A DNA stretch of 64,000 nt from Plantago major (taxonomy: Eukaryota; Streptophyta; Magnoliopsida; Lamiales; Plantaginaceae), in NCBI GenBank assembly GCA_026545765.1, contig CM048840.1, positions 56,730,580-56,794,579 of the forward strand, in the 5' to 3' direction. The position numbers were made by a program, and so were the translations under genes. Below are positions 1 to 11,894 of this stretch, in pieces. The notes beneath the pieces are model-generated. The model searched no databases. It saw only the letters and a program-made list of their open reading frames with translations, and was not told the origin of the DNA. Each line of letters opens with the position of its first letter. Positions within the stretch are counted from its first letter, which is position 1.

Positions 1-763
1 TTCTTCCTCCAACAATTGTTTGAGTTGAGCAACTCTGGCTTGTGGATCCAATATTTTCTGAGTGTTGTCCTCAGAGTGCTCAACTACTTGTTCAGTAGAG
101 ACTTTTTGTTGGGGAGATGGATGGGTAGATTTCTGAGGAGATGGAGGAGGGGATTTTTGTGATGTCCTCTCAGTGTGCTTTTCAGCAACTGAGGTATTAT
201 TACCTTGTGCAATCCCTCCTGTCCCTGGTGCAGGGGCATCATCATCATCCTTCTTATCATCGTCATCCTTGTGATGGTCAGAAGGAGGTTCTTCATAATC
301 ATTCTCATCAGTCTCCTTCTCTTCTTCATCTTCAGAGAACAGATTGATCACTTCTGGAATAGTGACCATTTGCCCATTAACTTCCTCTTACTCAGAGGGT
401 ATGAATTGTAGAGTTTGGGGCAAAGTACGCTTGAATGCCATCTGCATCCTAGTCTAACCATCTACTTGGTTAAAAGCTTGAATAAGCTTTCTGGCCACTT
501 CCTTGACGAAGTCCTTATGCATTAATAGTTCCAAAATAGTATTGTTCAGTGGGGAACATGGCATGAACATAATTTTCCAAGTCAAGGGCTCGTGCTCTCC
601 TTATCGGGTGATCAGTCACCTTAATGATCTCAGATAGATCGGAGCATCGAAGCTTTTGCCATTTCTTGAAGCATTTTAGGTTCTTTGGCAAAGTGTATTC
701 CTTGAAGAAAGGAAGCAGGTCCTTATTATTATCAACATTGACCTTAGTGGCACTTGTTTGAGC

Positions 764-1650
764 CTGAAAGAAAGAGTTCTGAATTAGTTTCAAAAGTTTA
801 ATAGATATCTGGGCTTTAGAGTAGAAAGGTCTGAGTTACCTGTGTGACAGGCTCAGATGACTTGACTACTGAGGTTCCAGGTGCCTCAGATATCTGGATA
901 TGAGGAGGAGACTGGGAAGCCTAATCCTCAGTGATCTTTCTTTCTACTTGAACCTGAGATTAAAAACAACACTTTGAAAATTTGAGCAAGAAAACTACGT
1001 TAGACAATTTTAGTTATCTGAGAAGTCAATTACCTCCACAATAGGAGGCTCAGATATTTGTCTATGAGAGACTTGTGCAGTCTCTGAAAGTTTTTCTTGT
1101 GATGAAAGCTTTGATCCCTCATCACTTTCCATTGGTTGCGGGGATTGAGTGGGCAATTCCCCAGCAACTTCTAATTCTTTTTGAACCTGTAAGTAGAAAG
1201 TGTTAGTTTGAGAAAAATGATCAGAGATTTGTCTTTGAAGATTATAGGTATCTGAAATATATATACACCTTCTCAATAGAAGGTTCAGATACTTGTTTCT
1301 CAGAGACCTTGGAAGTCTCTGAATTCTTCTCTGAACAGATAGACCTTTCAGTCTCTCCATTTTTCTTCTCAGTTGGAGCCTATTAGAAACAAACACCTTA
1401 GTATTATTCTTGTTTATAAGGCATATATCTGAGATGTTATATCTTAAGGAACTTTCTTCTACCTATGAGACAGGCTCCTGTTCCTTAAGTGGTGAGGCTA
1501 TGGAAGACTCCTTCTCAGATTCTGAGGCAAGCTTTCCAGCTTTCTCTTGTTCTTGTGTTTCTAATTCAGCCTGTAACAAAGAAATTTTATTAGATAACAA
1601 GATTATTAAACATAAAATATCACGAGTAGAGAGTTAAACCATTCAGCTAC
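764..1650 (-). other. ORF3 exon/intron array, minus-arm copy
   Basis: Reading on the minus strand, the introns are 1650-1571, 1462-1380, 1268-1187, 1033-954 and 839-764 (76-83 bp). All begin GT and end AG, with T-rich acceptors. The exons between them are 1570-1463 (108 bp), 1379-1269 (111 bp), 1186-1034 (153 bp) and 953-840 (114 bp), all multiples of three and all phase 0. The first three have exactly the same lengths as in the plus arm at 14626-15162. Exons repeat a theme of V-Q-K-E at the start and E-Q-V-S-E-P near the end, so they look like duplicates of one exon. Splicing is inferred from sequence only. Confidence 0.65.
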
Positions 1651-2520
1651 CTGAGCAGTGTCAGGCTGATTGGTCTCTGGAACTTGTGACCTTTCTATGC
1701 TTTGGTCTTATTGTTCCATTTCAGCTCCTTCGTTTGAAGTTTCAGGTACTTCAGACCTTTCCTGAGTGACTAACTCAGTTTCCTCCCCTGTTTGATCATT
1801 CTAAGCAGGTGTCTCAGTTTGATCCCTCTCTAGGAGTTGGGGAACCTGCTCATTTGCAGGATTTTCTTCAGCATATTGCATTGCTGGTATGTCGAAATGG
1901 AGTTCATTGACCATTTCATCAACCACTTGTGGATGTTGTGGTTGTGGTTGTCTGGAAGCAGAAGTTTGAGCATTTGAGAGCTCTTCTAGATTTTTAAGTG
2001 TGGTGTTGACATCAGCGTCAACCAACACTAGGTCACCACTCATCACGGCTTCTTGAAGTTGTTTATACGTGACTTTCCCTGATGGTGTGTTGGCACCAAC
2101 AACCTTTGCTATAGGTGCTTACTCAGCAACCTTTGAGCTAGTTTCTTTCTCAGAAACCTTGGACCTTTGGGTCCTCTTTCCCTTGGCCTTGGTTACTTTT
2201 TCAGTAACCTTGGGGGCTGGGATCTTCTCCTCGTCTGATTCGTCATCGAAATCTGGAACGGAGTTATCAACAATCCCTGCTGCTTCTGCAGAGAGAGTTT
2301 GAAGTATCTCACTGCTTTTATCAGCATTGATAAGTTCATCTGCAAGGCATTCTGTAGCATTGATGAGTTCATCTGCATTGATGTGTTCATCAGCAGTGTC
2401 AGCAGGTATCTGAGAGTCGACATCCATAGAGGGTATGCCTTCTGATTTGTCAGCAGACTTCTTTTGTGAAGTTCTGGGCCTCTTGGTCGCAATGGAACCT
2501 TCAGATACCTCATCAGTCTT

Positions 2521-3255
2521 TCATTTTTTGGAACCTTTCTGAGATGCAGTAACCTTTTTCATCATGTTTCTATACTCATATTTGTAGAGTAGGTTACTAT
2601 TGGCAATGTCTGCCGTCTCTCTGAGCTCAATGCCAAGGCACTCCAGTAAGTAGCAAATCTTCTGTCCATAGGTTACTGTGGCTTTTGGCTCAGCAAGGCC
2701 CTTAACGATTTTAGGCTCAAAGCCTTGTATCTTCTTCACAAATTTCATGAAGGTGTACTTCCCGCAGTTAAAAGGGTTTTCCAGCCTTTTGTCTTGTTGA
2801 TTCAACAAGAACATCATCATCCAGCGTTCTTGACTTATCTGGTCAGCACCTCCTTGTAGACCATCAAAGCATCTGTGAAGGATACATGCCAACACATCCC
2901 AGTGGACCAACAGATGTCTGGTCCTTATGTCAGCAAGCTTAAAGTCGATGGGTGTGTCTGGCTTGTCAAGATCACACACATCACTGTATAGTTGCTTCAC
3001 ACCTTCAAGGAGATCTTCATCCTTGGCATCAATTTCAAAATCCTTTCCAAGATTTTGAAGTTCAAATTTCACAAAAGTCGTTTCATCCAACAGGATTTCT
3101 TGTCCTTGGACTTTGGTCTTGATAGACACTGTCTCAGTGCCTTCAGAGACTTTGGAGATAATCGTGGAGTTGTTGTAAAACTCCAGGACATCCAGTGAAG
3201 AAACTCCACTGGGAAGAGCATATAGAAAGCCCTTGATTTGTGCCTTTTCAAGCAT
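2521..3255 (-). pseudogene. ORF3 conserved N-terminal domain, minus-arm copy
   Basis: This 244-residue open stretch is the longest intact piece of ORF3 in this arm. It corresponds to residues roughly 75-320 of the predicted product and matches the plus-arm pieces at 12928-13389 and 13405-13620. Compared with the plus arm it keeps about 15 residues (around A-L-P-S-G-V) that the plus arm has lost. It is globular in composition, with conserved W, C and H residues (for example H-W-D-V-L-A-C), and ends in a basic K-K-V-T-A-S-Q-K-G-S-K-K tail leading into the low-complexity part. The family is not recognised; no enzymatic motif is visible. Confidence 0.6.
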
Positions 3256-3663
3256 ATCAAGTACCAGCTTTCTGTCGACCGTTTTCTATCAGAACTACCG
3301 TGTATTCCTCAATCATGGCACCACCCCAAATCATCCTATGATTTGAAGTCCAATGATCAGGATTGAACTCTCCAATCAACCGATTGTTTGTTATAACCAG
3401 CACTGGTGCTTGCTTTTCAGCAGTACCAGATGTAGTAGATTAGGATTTCTGAGTAGAAGCACGTTTGAGAGCCATCTCTTTAAATAGTGAAGTTTTTGAA
3501 AAACGAGAAGAGATTAAGGTAGGAAATTAGTGATTCTTTGCAGAAAAACTAAGAGGGAATCAATAGTTGTAGAGAAAATTGCAGAGAGATTTGAGAGAAT
3601 TTTGCAGTTTTTGTGCAAGAGAAAATGTAGGATTAGGCGAAAGTGATTTATTTTGCCAAAATT

Positions 3664-3676
3664 CTGTATATATAGC
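3664..3676 (-). promoter_or_regulatory. TATA box upstream of ORF3, minus arm
   Basis: On the minus strand the sequence reads CTATATATACAG about 190 bp upstream of the ORF3 start at 3475. The same arrangement occurs in the plus arm at 12528-12540. Because both arms keep a TATA motif at the same distance, ORF3 may be transcribed independently of the LTR. Functional use is inferred. Confidence 0.45.
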
Positions 3677-4083
3677 AGTGTAATTCCAACAGGCAAAAAT
3701 ACACAAATTAATGTTGTGCATTTGTATCTGTGTACGTGCACTAAGGCGTGGGTAAAATTCGGTTTGCAATAAATGCTTAGTGGGCCACGTCTGAGTTTTT
3801 ACAGTCCACTATTTTACAGAAAATTAATCTCGGCCTTTAAAATGGAACGCCCATTTCATCAATGGTTGGGATTTCTTTTCCAGCAATGATCACAATCAAC
3901 CCATGTGATTGTGCCCAATTAATGAATTTTGGCGATTAGTTATCTGAATCACATTTCTTCTGTGTGAATAAGGGACATTTTTGTATCTGAGTCTATCTAA
4001 CACTCAGTATCTGTTCATGTTTTACATAGAGATAGAAATAATACAAATTTCAAGAGATTAGTTGACTGCAGACAGTTGTACTA

Positions 4084-4108
4084 TTCTCTTTTGTGTTCCC
4101 CCTCACTG
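4084..4108 (-). other. Internal polypurine tract between pol and ORF3, minus arm
   Basis: The minus strand reads GTGAGGGGGAACACAAAAGAG, a purine-rich run like a plus-strand primer site. It is conserved in the plus arm at 12103-12124 but is not adjacent to an LTR. It could act as an internal polypurine tract or be the relic of a former 3' end. Confidence 0.5.
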
Positions 4109-4120
4109 AGTGATCTAGAT

Positions 4121-4386
4121 ATCTGAGTACCTGTCTCAGAAATCTTCAAATAGCCATTTTACCCTTTAACTTTTGATATCTGAGTACCCGTCTCAGATAC
4201 TTGTTTGCTAAGTGTTTCACCTTTTGCCTTTGATATTCTGGATTCCTGTTCCAGATATCTTATCTCTCCTTTTTCCCTTCTTAATCATACTGAGTTCCTG
4301 TCTCTCACATTCTTAGCTTCTTTTAGTATATGAGTTTCCGTCTCAGATACCTTTTTGCCTTGAATATCTAGATACCTGATCCAGAT
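4121..4386 (-). repeat. Array of about six short hairpins between pol and ORF3, minus arm
   Basis: Short inverted repeats occur at 4121-4140, 4178-4198, 4237-4255, about 4289-4307, 4329-4349 and 4366-4386. On the element's sense strand each has a stem of TCTGAG/CTCAGA or TCTGGA/TCCAGA type around a 7-base loop close to ACGGGTA. Stem sequence changes are matched on both sides while the loop stays similar. The plus arm carries the same hairpins at 11895-12090. The function is unknown. Confidence 0.7.
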
Positions 4387-4548
4387 AACTTTCTCCTTTC
4401 TGATCCTCATATCAGAGATTAGAACTTTTCAGTTCCTTTGGTAACTCCATTAACCCAAGACTGTGTTTCAAGGTTAAGAACCTGCTTTCTTGCAAAGGCT
4501 TTGTAAAGATATCTGGAAGTTGGTCTTCAGTACCAATCTTGAGTATCT

Positions 4549-7170
4549 CTATGTTGCCTTTTCAACATGGTCTCTAATGAAGTGGTGTCTAATATCAATG
4601 TGCTTTGTTCTTGCATGAAACTTAGGATTCTGAGTTATGGCAATAGCACTTGTGTTGTCCCAGAAAATTGGAGTTTTCTCTTCATTGACCTCATAGTCTC
4701 TGAGTTGTTGTTGTATCCACAATATCTGTGAAGCACAACACCCAGCAGCAATATATTCAGCCTCTGTGGTAGATGTGGCAATTGAGTTTTGTTTCTTGCT
4801 GAACCATGATATTAATCTGGCACTAAGAAATTGACAAGTTCCTGAGGTGCTTTTTCTATCAAGCAATGATCCAGCATAGTCAGCATCAGAATAGCTAACT
4901 AAACCCAATCCACTGTCTTTTGGATACCACAATCCAACTTCTACAGTACCATTTACATACCTTAATATTTTCATAGCAATGTTGTAGTGTGATTGCATTG
5001 GATTTGTCTGAAATCTAGCACACACTCCAACTGCATATTGAATATCAGGTCTACTTGCAGTGAGGTACAGTAGAGACCCAATCAATTTCCTATACTTGTG
5101 TTCTTCAACACTCTTGTCAGATTCAGTATAGGTCATTTTGGTTCCAATGCTCATAGGTATCTTAGCATTCTTTTCAGAAGGCTTTAGATTAAACTTGTTG
5201 AGCATGTCCTTTGCATACTTTGTTTGACTAATGAATATTCCATCATTAAGTTGCTTGACTTGCAATCCTAGGAAGTATTTTAATTCTCCCATCATGCTCA
5301 TCTCAAATTTACTTTTCATGAGCTCAGCAAAGTCTTCACATAGTCGCTTGCCTTTAGATCCAAATATAATGTCATCAACATATACTAGGACTAGAAGTAG
5401 TTTGCCTTCATGGTTCAAAGTAAAGAGTGTTTTATCAACATCTCCTTTCTTGAAGCCACTTTCCAGCAAGTATTTGGCTAAAGTATCATACCATGCTCTC
5501 GGAGCTGTTTGATCCATCTTGAGCTTTACAAGCTTATAAACCATTCTACTTTTTGCGGAAACCTCAAAGCCTGGTGGTTGTTCAATATAGACTTCTTCAG
5601 CAAGTTCACCGTTTAGGAATGCACTTTTAACATCCATCTGATAAACTTTAAAGTCATTATGAGCTGCAAAGGCTAGAAATAGTCTAATTGCATCCAATCT
5701 TGCAACTGGAGCATATGACTCGTCAAAATCTAGTCCTTCTGTCTGGGTGAATCCCTTGGCAACCAACCTTGCTTTGTTTCTGGTTATTTCACCAGACTTA
5801 TTCATTTTATTTCTGAAAACCCACTTGGTTCCAATTACAGATATTCCGTCAACAAATGGAACCAGTTTCCAGACTTTGTTTCTCTCAAATTGATCCAACT
5901 CTTCTTGCATTGCAAAGATCCAATCTTGATCCTTCCATGCTTCTTCTATAGTTTTAGGTTCAATATTTGAGATGAAACATCCATAAAGAGAGTCAGCAAT
6001 TGCTCTCCAAGTTCTAACTCCTTGGTCTAAAGGACCGATCACATCCTTGGCAGGATGATTTCTTATCCATTTCATAATGGGTTTTGAACTAGTAGGATCA
6101 ATATCATTTTGATCTGAATGTGAATCAATATGATCTTGATAGGATACATGTGCAGTATCTGAGATATCTGACACATGGGAAATGCCATGGATATCTGACA
6201 CTTTTTCAGTGTTAGAGATATCTGGAATTTGATTTTCAGCAATCTCATTCTCAGAAACCTCTTCGTGATGAAGGTTCTCACTAACCTGTTCCATTTCTGA
6301 AATTCTCATAGGAAATTCTTCATCATGTCTTAGAGTCATCTGGTTGTTACTAAGAAATGGTTGCTTTTCAACGTCAGATTCATCCTCTAAGTGAATGATA
6401 GAATTGTTTCCTTTTGAGGATTCTTCTTCAGAATCTTTGATCATTAGCTCTTTGAACCTATCTGACAGTTCTTCATTCAAGGGTACTTTCTTGTTTTCTT
6501 TGTAGAAGACTACATGAACAGATTCTTCAATCTTTTGCGTTCTTTTGTTGTAGATTCTATAGGCTTTGCTATTCAGAGAATAACCAAGAAATACTCCTTC
6601 ATCTGCTTTTGATTGAAATGTTCTCAAGTATCCTTTTCCATTGTTAAGAACAAAACATCTGCAACCAAACACCCTTAGATGTTTGATACTAGGGGGTCTA
6701 CCAATCAAAAGCTCATAAGGAGTTTTGCCATGGTGTTTGTTAATCAAACATCTATTTTGAGTGTAGCAGGCTGTGTTAACAGTTTCAATCCAATAGATTT
6801 CACTTATTTCAGTGTCAGCAAGCATTGTTCTTGCTGCTTCTTTTAGGGTCCTATTCTTCCTTTCAGCAACACCATTTTGTTGTGGTGTCCTTACGGAAGA
6901 TAGTTGATGTTGTATACCTTTGCAGGTACAAAACTCTTTTATGTACTGGTTCACAAACTCAGTACCATGGTCTGTTCTGATTACAGATACCTTGTCATTT
7001 TTCATGACTTCAAGCTTATTCAGCAAGTTGGGTATCTCAACCCTTGCATCAGATTTTTGTTTGAGAAATACAACCCAAGTGAATCTTGAGTAATCATCAA
7101 CAACAACCAGACCATACTTCTTTCCTGCATAGCTAGTTACAGAGGATTCAAAAAGATCCATATGTAACAT
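4549..7170 (-). pseudogene. pol: Copia pol: integrase, reverse transcriptase and RNase H, minus arm
   Basis: An 873-codon open stretch holds, in order, the integrase core (D in M-D-L-F-E, D in R-T-D-H-G-T-E-F, E in N-G-V-A-E-R-K-N), an acidic spacer with repeated V-S-D-I words, the copia reverse transcriptase ([11 protein letters not shown] and Y-V-D-D), and RNase H (S-D-A-D-Y-A, T-E-A-E-Y). It shares frame with the GAG-pre-integrase piece at 7201-7395, separated only by a TAA at 7203-7201. The usual K-A-L-Y-G-L-K-Q motif of RT is locally scrambled near 5500-5540. The last residues are lost by a frameshift near 4555; the plus arm shows the normal C-terminus. It is nonfunctional as it stands. 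Confidence 0.9.
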
Positions 7171-7200
7171 TTGCAGTGGCCTTTCACTGGAGTGTCTAGT

Positions 7201-7395
7201 TTAAGACTTGAAAGATGTTTTGGATTGTTTTCCCATTTGGCAAGCTGAGCATATACCATCTTTTCTATATACAATTTTGGGTAAACCAACCACCAATTCT
7301 TTCTTGGCTAGCTTGTTCAGAGTTTTGAAGTTCAAGTGACTCATTCTTTTATGCCATAGCCAGTTTTCTTCAGTGTGTCCAGATTGACTCACCAT
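7201..7395 (-). pseudogene. GAG-pre-integrase / integrase zinc-finger segment, minus arm
   Basis: The segment contains the H-K-R-M-S-H-L-N-F region and C-S-A-C-Q-M-G-K-Q, which is the HHCC zinc-binding module that precedes the copia integrase core. A nonsense change at 7203-7201 (AAA in the plus arm, TAA here) cuts it from the integrase core. A frameshift between 7395 and 7497 separates it from the protease. Confidence 0.85.
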
Positions 7396-7496
7396 GAGAC
7401 ATTCTTCAGTTGTGGCAGATGCCCAGTCAGCAACATAAAGATTTCCTTTTCGCTAGCAACCAAGACTGTCTGCTTTGACTCATTGTCAATTACTTT

Positions 7497-7784
7497 TCAT
7501 AGTTTTGACATGATCTTGACAGTGTACCCTTTGTCTACTAATTGACTCATGCTTAGGAGATTATATTTCAATCCCTTTACATGTAGTACTTCAGGGATTG
7601 TAAGGGCTCCAAACTTCAGATTGCCAAATCCTATGGTAGGATTTTCATCTCCTCCAGCAAACCTAATAATTGGTCCTTTATCGCATTTTATGTAGTTAAT
7701 CAGATTTGCTTTGTCTCCTGTCATGTGCTTCCCCCATCCACTATCAAAATACCAATTCTGGTTCTTCCTCAAAGCTTTCTGCAC
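7497..7784 (-). pseudogene. Copia aspartic protease segment, minus arm
   Basis: The peptide has N-W-Y-F-D-S-G-W-G-K-H-M-T-G, the D-S-G active-site triad of copia protease with its usual H-M-T-G follow-on. Downstream is L-H-V-K-G-L-K-Y-N-L-L-S-M-S-Q-L, the typical end of the domain. A stop at 7499-7497 ends it early. It lies where protease is expected, between the gag-derived linker and the GAG-pre-integrase module. Confidence 0.85.
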
Positions 7785-7802
7785 AAAATAGGAAACAAGG
7801 AG

Positions 7803-8612
7803 TTAGGCTCTCATTCCAACAATGGAACCTTCTGGACTAAAGAATCTCCCTGTAGGAATCCATTTCTGTATGAACTTCCTTGGGATATTCTTTTGTCTTC
7901 TTCGAACATAAGGAGGAATTTTAGGTAAATGATTGGTATCATTATCATTTAAAGCTATTTTCCTTCTTGGTGTGTTCCTTGATGCTCCTCGTGGTGCTTT
8001 CAGATACCTGTCAGATTTAAAGCTATTTTCAGCAAACTTAGCTTTCCTTGCCAGATTTCTTCTAGCCTTGCCATTCAGAGTGGTTGTAACCTGTTCTTTC
8101 TTCCACTTCTGATGATTGCTATGCGCAATCCTGGCTTTCATCCATCGTTCTTGCTCTTGTTTATACTCACGAGCGAGTTGTTTCCTGATGGCTTTATAGC
8201 CAATGCCATTTCGAGCACCTGGTGCTGTCTGAGTTCTCTTCTCAGCAGCTTTGCTAGTCTCTGGAACGTCTTTCTTTCCAGAAAATGTGATGTTGGAAAA
8301 TTTTCCTGCTCCTGCAATTTTTCCTTTCTGAGAGACATAGCACTGTGGGTGATTACACTTTTCAGTGTTATGTTTCTTTACAGAAACATTCCCAACAGTT
8401 TTCTTTTGGACTTCTTGTTCCCAAAAAGGTTTGGTCGCAACTGCCTTTCCTTGGGAACCATCTTGCTGAGCACTAACAAATGTTATTCTTTCGTCACTCT
8501 TATTCAGAGTGGTAGAACTATTTGTTTCTGTGTCCAGCTCAAGTCCTCCCTTTCCTGAAGGATCTCTTAAATAAGAGTGTACTTCAGTAAGAGTGTCACA
8601 AGCTTTGGCTTT
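7803..8612 (-). pseudogene. Basic gag-protease linker, minus arm, cut at the inversion junction
   Basis: About 265 residues of lysine/arginine-rich, low-complexity sequence lead into the protease on the same strand. The first few codons as annotated from 8636 are antisense to the plus arm's protease segment, so true element sequence begins near 8612 with A-K-A-C-D-T-L. A lone C-N-H-P-Q-C-Y resembles a degenerate zinc-binding cluster. No counterpart remains in the plus arm, so this is the spacer of the inverted repeat. Confidence 0.6.
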
Positions 8613-9253
8613 TTGCTGGAGGAGATGAAAATACAACCATAGGTTTTGGCAATTTGAAGTTCGGCGCCCTCACAATCTCTGAAGTACTTCATGTAAAGGG
8701 ATTGAAATATAATCTCCTAAGCATGAGTCAACTAGTAGACAAAGGGTACACTGTCAAGATCAAGTCAAAACTATGTAAAGTGATTGACAATGAGTCAAAG
8801 CAGACAGTCTTGGTTGCAAGGCATAAAGGAAATCTTTATGTTGCCGATTGGGTATCCGCCACAACCGAAGAATGTCTCATGGTGAGTCAATCTGGCCACA
8901 CTGAAGAAAATTGGCTATGGCATAAAAGAATGAGTCACTTGAATTTCAAAACTCTGAATAAACTAGCCAAGAAAGAGTTGGTGGTTGGTTTACCCAAAAC
9001 GGCATATAGAAAAGAAGGTGTATGCTCAGCTTGCCAAATGGTAAAACAATCCAAATCATCTTTCAAGTCTAAAACTAGACATTCCAGTGAAAGGCCACTG
9101 CAAATGTTACATATGGATCTGTTTGAATCCTCAGTAACTAGTTATGCAGGAAAGAAGTATGGTCTGGTTGTTGTTGATGAATACTCAAGATTCACTTGGG
9201 TTATCTTTCTCAAACACAAATCTGATGCAAGGTTGAGATACCTAACTTGCTGA
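8613..9253 (+). pseudogene. Copia protease C-terminus, GAG-pre-integrase and integrase N-terminus, plus arm
   Basis: The open stretch from 8654 carries G-A-L-T-I-S-E-V-L-H-V-K-G-L-K-Y (end of protease), the H-K-R-M-S-H and C-S-A-C-Q zinc-binding residues, and M-D-L-F-E with the first catalytic aspartate of integrase. It is the intact counterpart of the broken minus-arm piece at 7201-7640. A small frameshift near 9235-9250 moves the rest of integrase to the next frame. Confidence 0.88.
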
Positions 9254-10203
9254 ATAAGCCCGAAGTCATGAAAAATGACAAGGTATCTGTAATCAGAACA
9301 GACCATGGTACTGAGTTTGTGAACCAGTACATCAAAGAGTTTTGTACTTGCAAAGGTATACAACATCAACTATCTTCTATAAGGACACCACAACAAAATG
9401 GTGTTGTTGAAAGAAAGAATAGGACCCTGAAAGAAGCAGCAAGAACAATACTTGTTGACACTGAAATAAGTGAAATCTATTGGGTTGAAGCTGTAAACAC
9501 AACATGCTACACTCAAAATAGATGTCTGATTAACAAACACCATGACAAAACTCCGTACGAGCTTTTCATTGGTAGGCCCCCTAGTATCAAACATCTAAGA
9601 GTGTTTGGTTGCAGATGTTTCGTTCTTAACAATGGAAAAGAATACTTGAGAACATTTCAACCAAAGGCAGATGAAGGAGTGTTTCTTTGTTATTCTCTGA
9701 ATAGCAAAGCCTACAGAATCTATAACAAAAGAACGCAAAAGATCGAAGAATCTATTCATGTAGTATTCTATGAAGGAAACAAGAAAGTACTCTTGAATGA
9801 TGATCTCTCAGATAGGTTCAAAGAACTAATGATTAAAGATTCTGAAAAAGGATCCTCAGAAGGAAACAATTCTATCATTCAAATAGATGATGAGTCTGAC
9901 GATGAAAAGCAACCTATGCTTAGTAACAACCAGATGACTCTAAGACATGATGAAGAATTTTCTATGAGAATCCCAGAAATGGAACAGGCTACTGAGAACC
10001 TTCATCATGAAAAGTTATCTGAGAATGAGATTGCTGAAATGCAAGATCCAGATATCTTTAACACTGAAAAAGTGTCAGATATCCATGACATTACCCATGT
10101 GTCAGATATCCCAGATATTGCACAAGTATCTCATCAAGATCATATTGATTCACATTCAAATCAAATTGATATTGATCCTACTAGTTCAAAAAACCCATTA
10201 TGA
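9247..10203 (+). pseudogene. Copia integrase core and acidic spacer, plus arm
   Basis: This continues integrase with R-T-D-H-G-T-E-F (second D) and N-G-V-V-E-R-K-N (catalytic E). R-C-F-V-L-N-N-G and the K-A-Y-R-I-Y-N region of the integrase C-terminus follow. The last 120 residues are an acidic linker with repeated V-S-D-I words. The frame closes at 10201-10203 after a one-base shift relative to the minus arm, and 10204-10361 bridges to RT with further lesions. Confidence 0.88.
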
Positions 10204-10361
10204 AATGGATAAGAAATCATCCTTCAAAAGATGTGATTGGTCCCATAGACCAAGGAGTTAGAACTAGAAGAGCAATCGCTGAAAATGCAAGTTGTCTCTA
10301 TGGATGTTTCATCTAAAAAATTGAACCAAAGACTATAGAAGAAGCATTAAAAGATCAAGAC

Positions 10362-11378
10362 TTGATCTCTACAATGCAAGAAGAGTTGGATCAATTTGAG
10401 AGAAACAAAGTCTGGAAACTGGTTCCATTTGCTGACGGAATATCTGTAATAGGAACCAAGTGGGTTTTCAGAAACAAAATGAATGAGTCTGGTGAAATAA
10501 CCAGAAACAAAGCTAGGTTGGTTGCCAAGGGATTTATCCAGACTGAAGGACTAGATTTTGATGAATCTTATGCACCAGTTGCAAGATTGGATGCAATAAG
10601 ACTCTTTCTAGCCTTTGCAGCTCATAATGACTTTACAGTTTATCAGATGGATGTCAAGAGTGAATTTCTAAATGGTGAACTGGCTGAGGAAGTCTATGTT
10701 GAGCAACCACCAGGTTTTGAAGTTTCCTCAGAAAGTAGGATGGTCTATAAGCTTCAGAAAGCTCTGTATGGGCTGAAACAAGATCCAAGAGCATGGTATG
10801 ATACATTGGCCAAATACCTACTGGAAAGTGGTTTCAAGAAAGGAGATGTTGATAAAACACTCTTCACATTGAACTATGATGGGAAACTACTTTTAGTTCA
10901 AGTATATGTTGATGACATTATATTTGGATCTAAAGACAAGCAACTTTGTGAAGATTTTGCTGAACTCATGAAATGTAAATTTGAGATTAGCATGATAGGA
11001 GAATTGAATTACTTCCTAGGGCTGCAAGTCAAGCAACTCAATGATGGAATATTTATTAGTCAAACAAAGTATGCAAAGGATATGCTCAATAAGTTCAATA
11101 TAAAGCCTTCTGAAAAGAATGCTAAGATACCAATGAGCATTGGAACCAAAATGACCTATACTGAATCTGACAAGAGTGTTGAAGAACACAAGTATATGAA
11201 ATTGATTGGGTCTCTACTATACCTCACTGCAAGTAGACCTGATATTCAATATGTAGTTGGAGTGTGTGCTAGATTTCAGACAAATCCAATGCAGTCACAC
11301 TACAACATTGCTATGAAAATATTAAGGTATGTAAAGTCAGTAGAAGTTGGATTGTGGTATCCAAAGAGAGTGGATTGA
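10362..11378 (+). pseudogene. Copia reverse transcriptase, plus arm
   Basis: The 338-residue stretch holds all copia RT landmarks: [43 protein letters not shown] and Y-V-D-D. It ends in S-R-P-D-I-Q-Y at the start of the connection to RNase H. A frameshift near 11370 ends it. Position two after the motif-A aspartate is S-E rather than the usual S/T-A. Confidence 0.9.
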
Positions 11379-11550
11379 GTTTGGTTGGCTATTCAGATCC
11401 GACTATCTTTGGATCATTGCTTGATAGAAAGAGCACCTCAGAACTTGTCAATTTCTTGGTGCTAGATTAATATCATGGTTCAGAGAAACAAAATTCAATT
11501 GCCACATCTACCACGTAGGTGAATATATTCTTTGATGTCAGTTGTAGATA

Positions 11551-11844
11551 TTGTGGATACAACAACAACTCAAAGACTATGGACTCAATGAAGAGAAAAT
11601 TCCCATTTTCTGTGACAACACAAGTGCCATTGCTATAACTCAGAATCCTATGTTTCATGCAAGAACAAAGCACATTGATGTTAGACACCACTTCATCAGA
11701 GACCATGTTGAAAAAGGCAATATTGAGATACTCAAGATTGGCACTGAAGACCAACTTGCAGATATCTTCACGAAGGCACTACAAGAAAGTAGATTCTTAG
11801 CCTTAAGACATAGTCTTGGACTAATGGAGCTACCAAAGAACTGA
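11551..11844 (+). pseudogene. Copia RNase H C-terminal part, plus arm
   Basis: The piece contains [27 protein letters not shown] and the conserved end D-I-F-T-K-A-L. These are the third catalytic aspartate and the C-terminus of copia RNase H. The part between 11379 and 11550 is degraded (S-D-A-D-Y lost). The natural pol stop is at 11842-11844, shortly before the hairpin array. Confidence 0.88.
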
Positions 11845-11894
11845 AAAAGTTCAGAAAAGAGATATCAGAAGAAGATATCAAAGAAGAGAGAAGA

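Larger units (their letters stand above)
1..3475 (-). pseudogene. Accessory ORF3 downstream of pol, multi-exon, minus-arm copy (partial)
   Basis: The start codon is at 3475-3473, matching the plus-arm start at 12711; both begin with M-A then K-R-A-S-T-Q. This copy has an in-frame stop at codon 12 (TAA where the plus arm has CAA). Exon 1 runs to 1651, followed by five small exons separated by GT-AG introns, then exon 6 from 763 leftward. The product would have a conserved N-terminal domain, a lysine-rich then acidic low-complexity part, and a Q/S/E-rich repeat region. I do not recognise the domains. In Sireviruses this position is occupied by an 'env-like' ORF in some lineages, but I see no signal peptide or membrane anchor here. 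Confidence 0.7.
1..8612 (-). mobile_element. Sirevirus-type Ty1/copia element, minus-strand arm, truncated at its 5' end
   Basis: Read on the minus strand this arm runs from a gag/protease linker (near 8612) through protease, GAG-pre-integrase, integrase, reverse transcriptase and RNase H (to about 4500), a hairpin-rich spacer, and then the long accessory ORF3 that leaves the window at position 1. Neither its 5' LTR and gag core nor its 3' LTR is in the window. It is colinear, in inverted orientation, with about 8613-16203 on the plus strand, with roughly nine residues in ten alike by eye in pol. Assignment to Sirevirus rests on the same family's LTR and iMet primer site at 61073-62522 and on the presence of a long region between pol and the 3' LTR. 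Many stops and frameshifts show it is defunct. Confidence 0.85.
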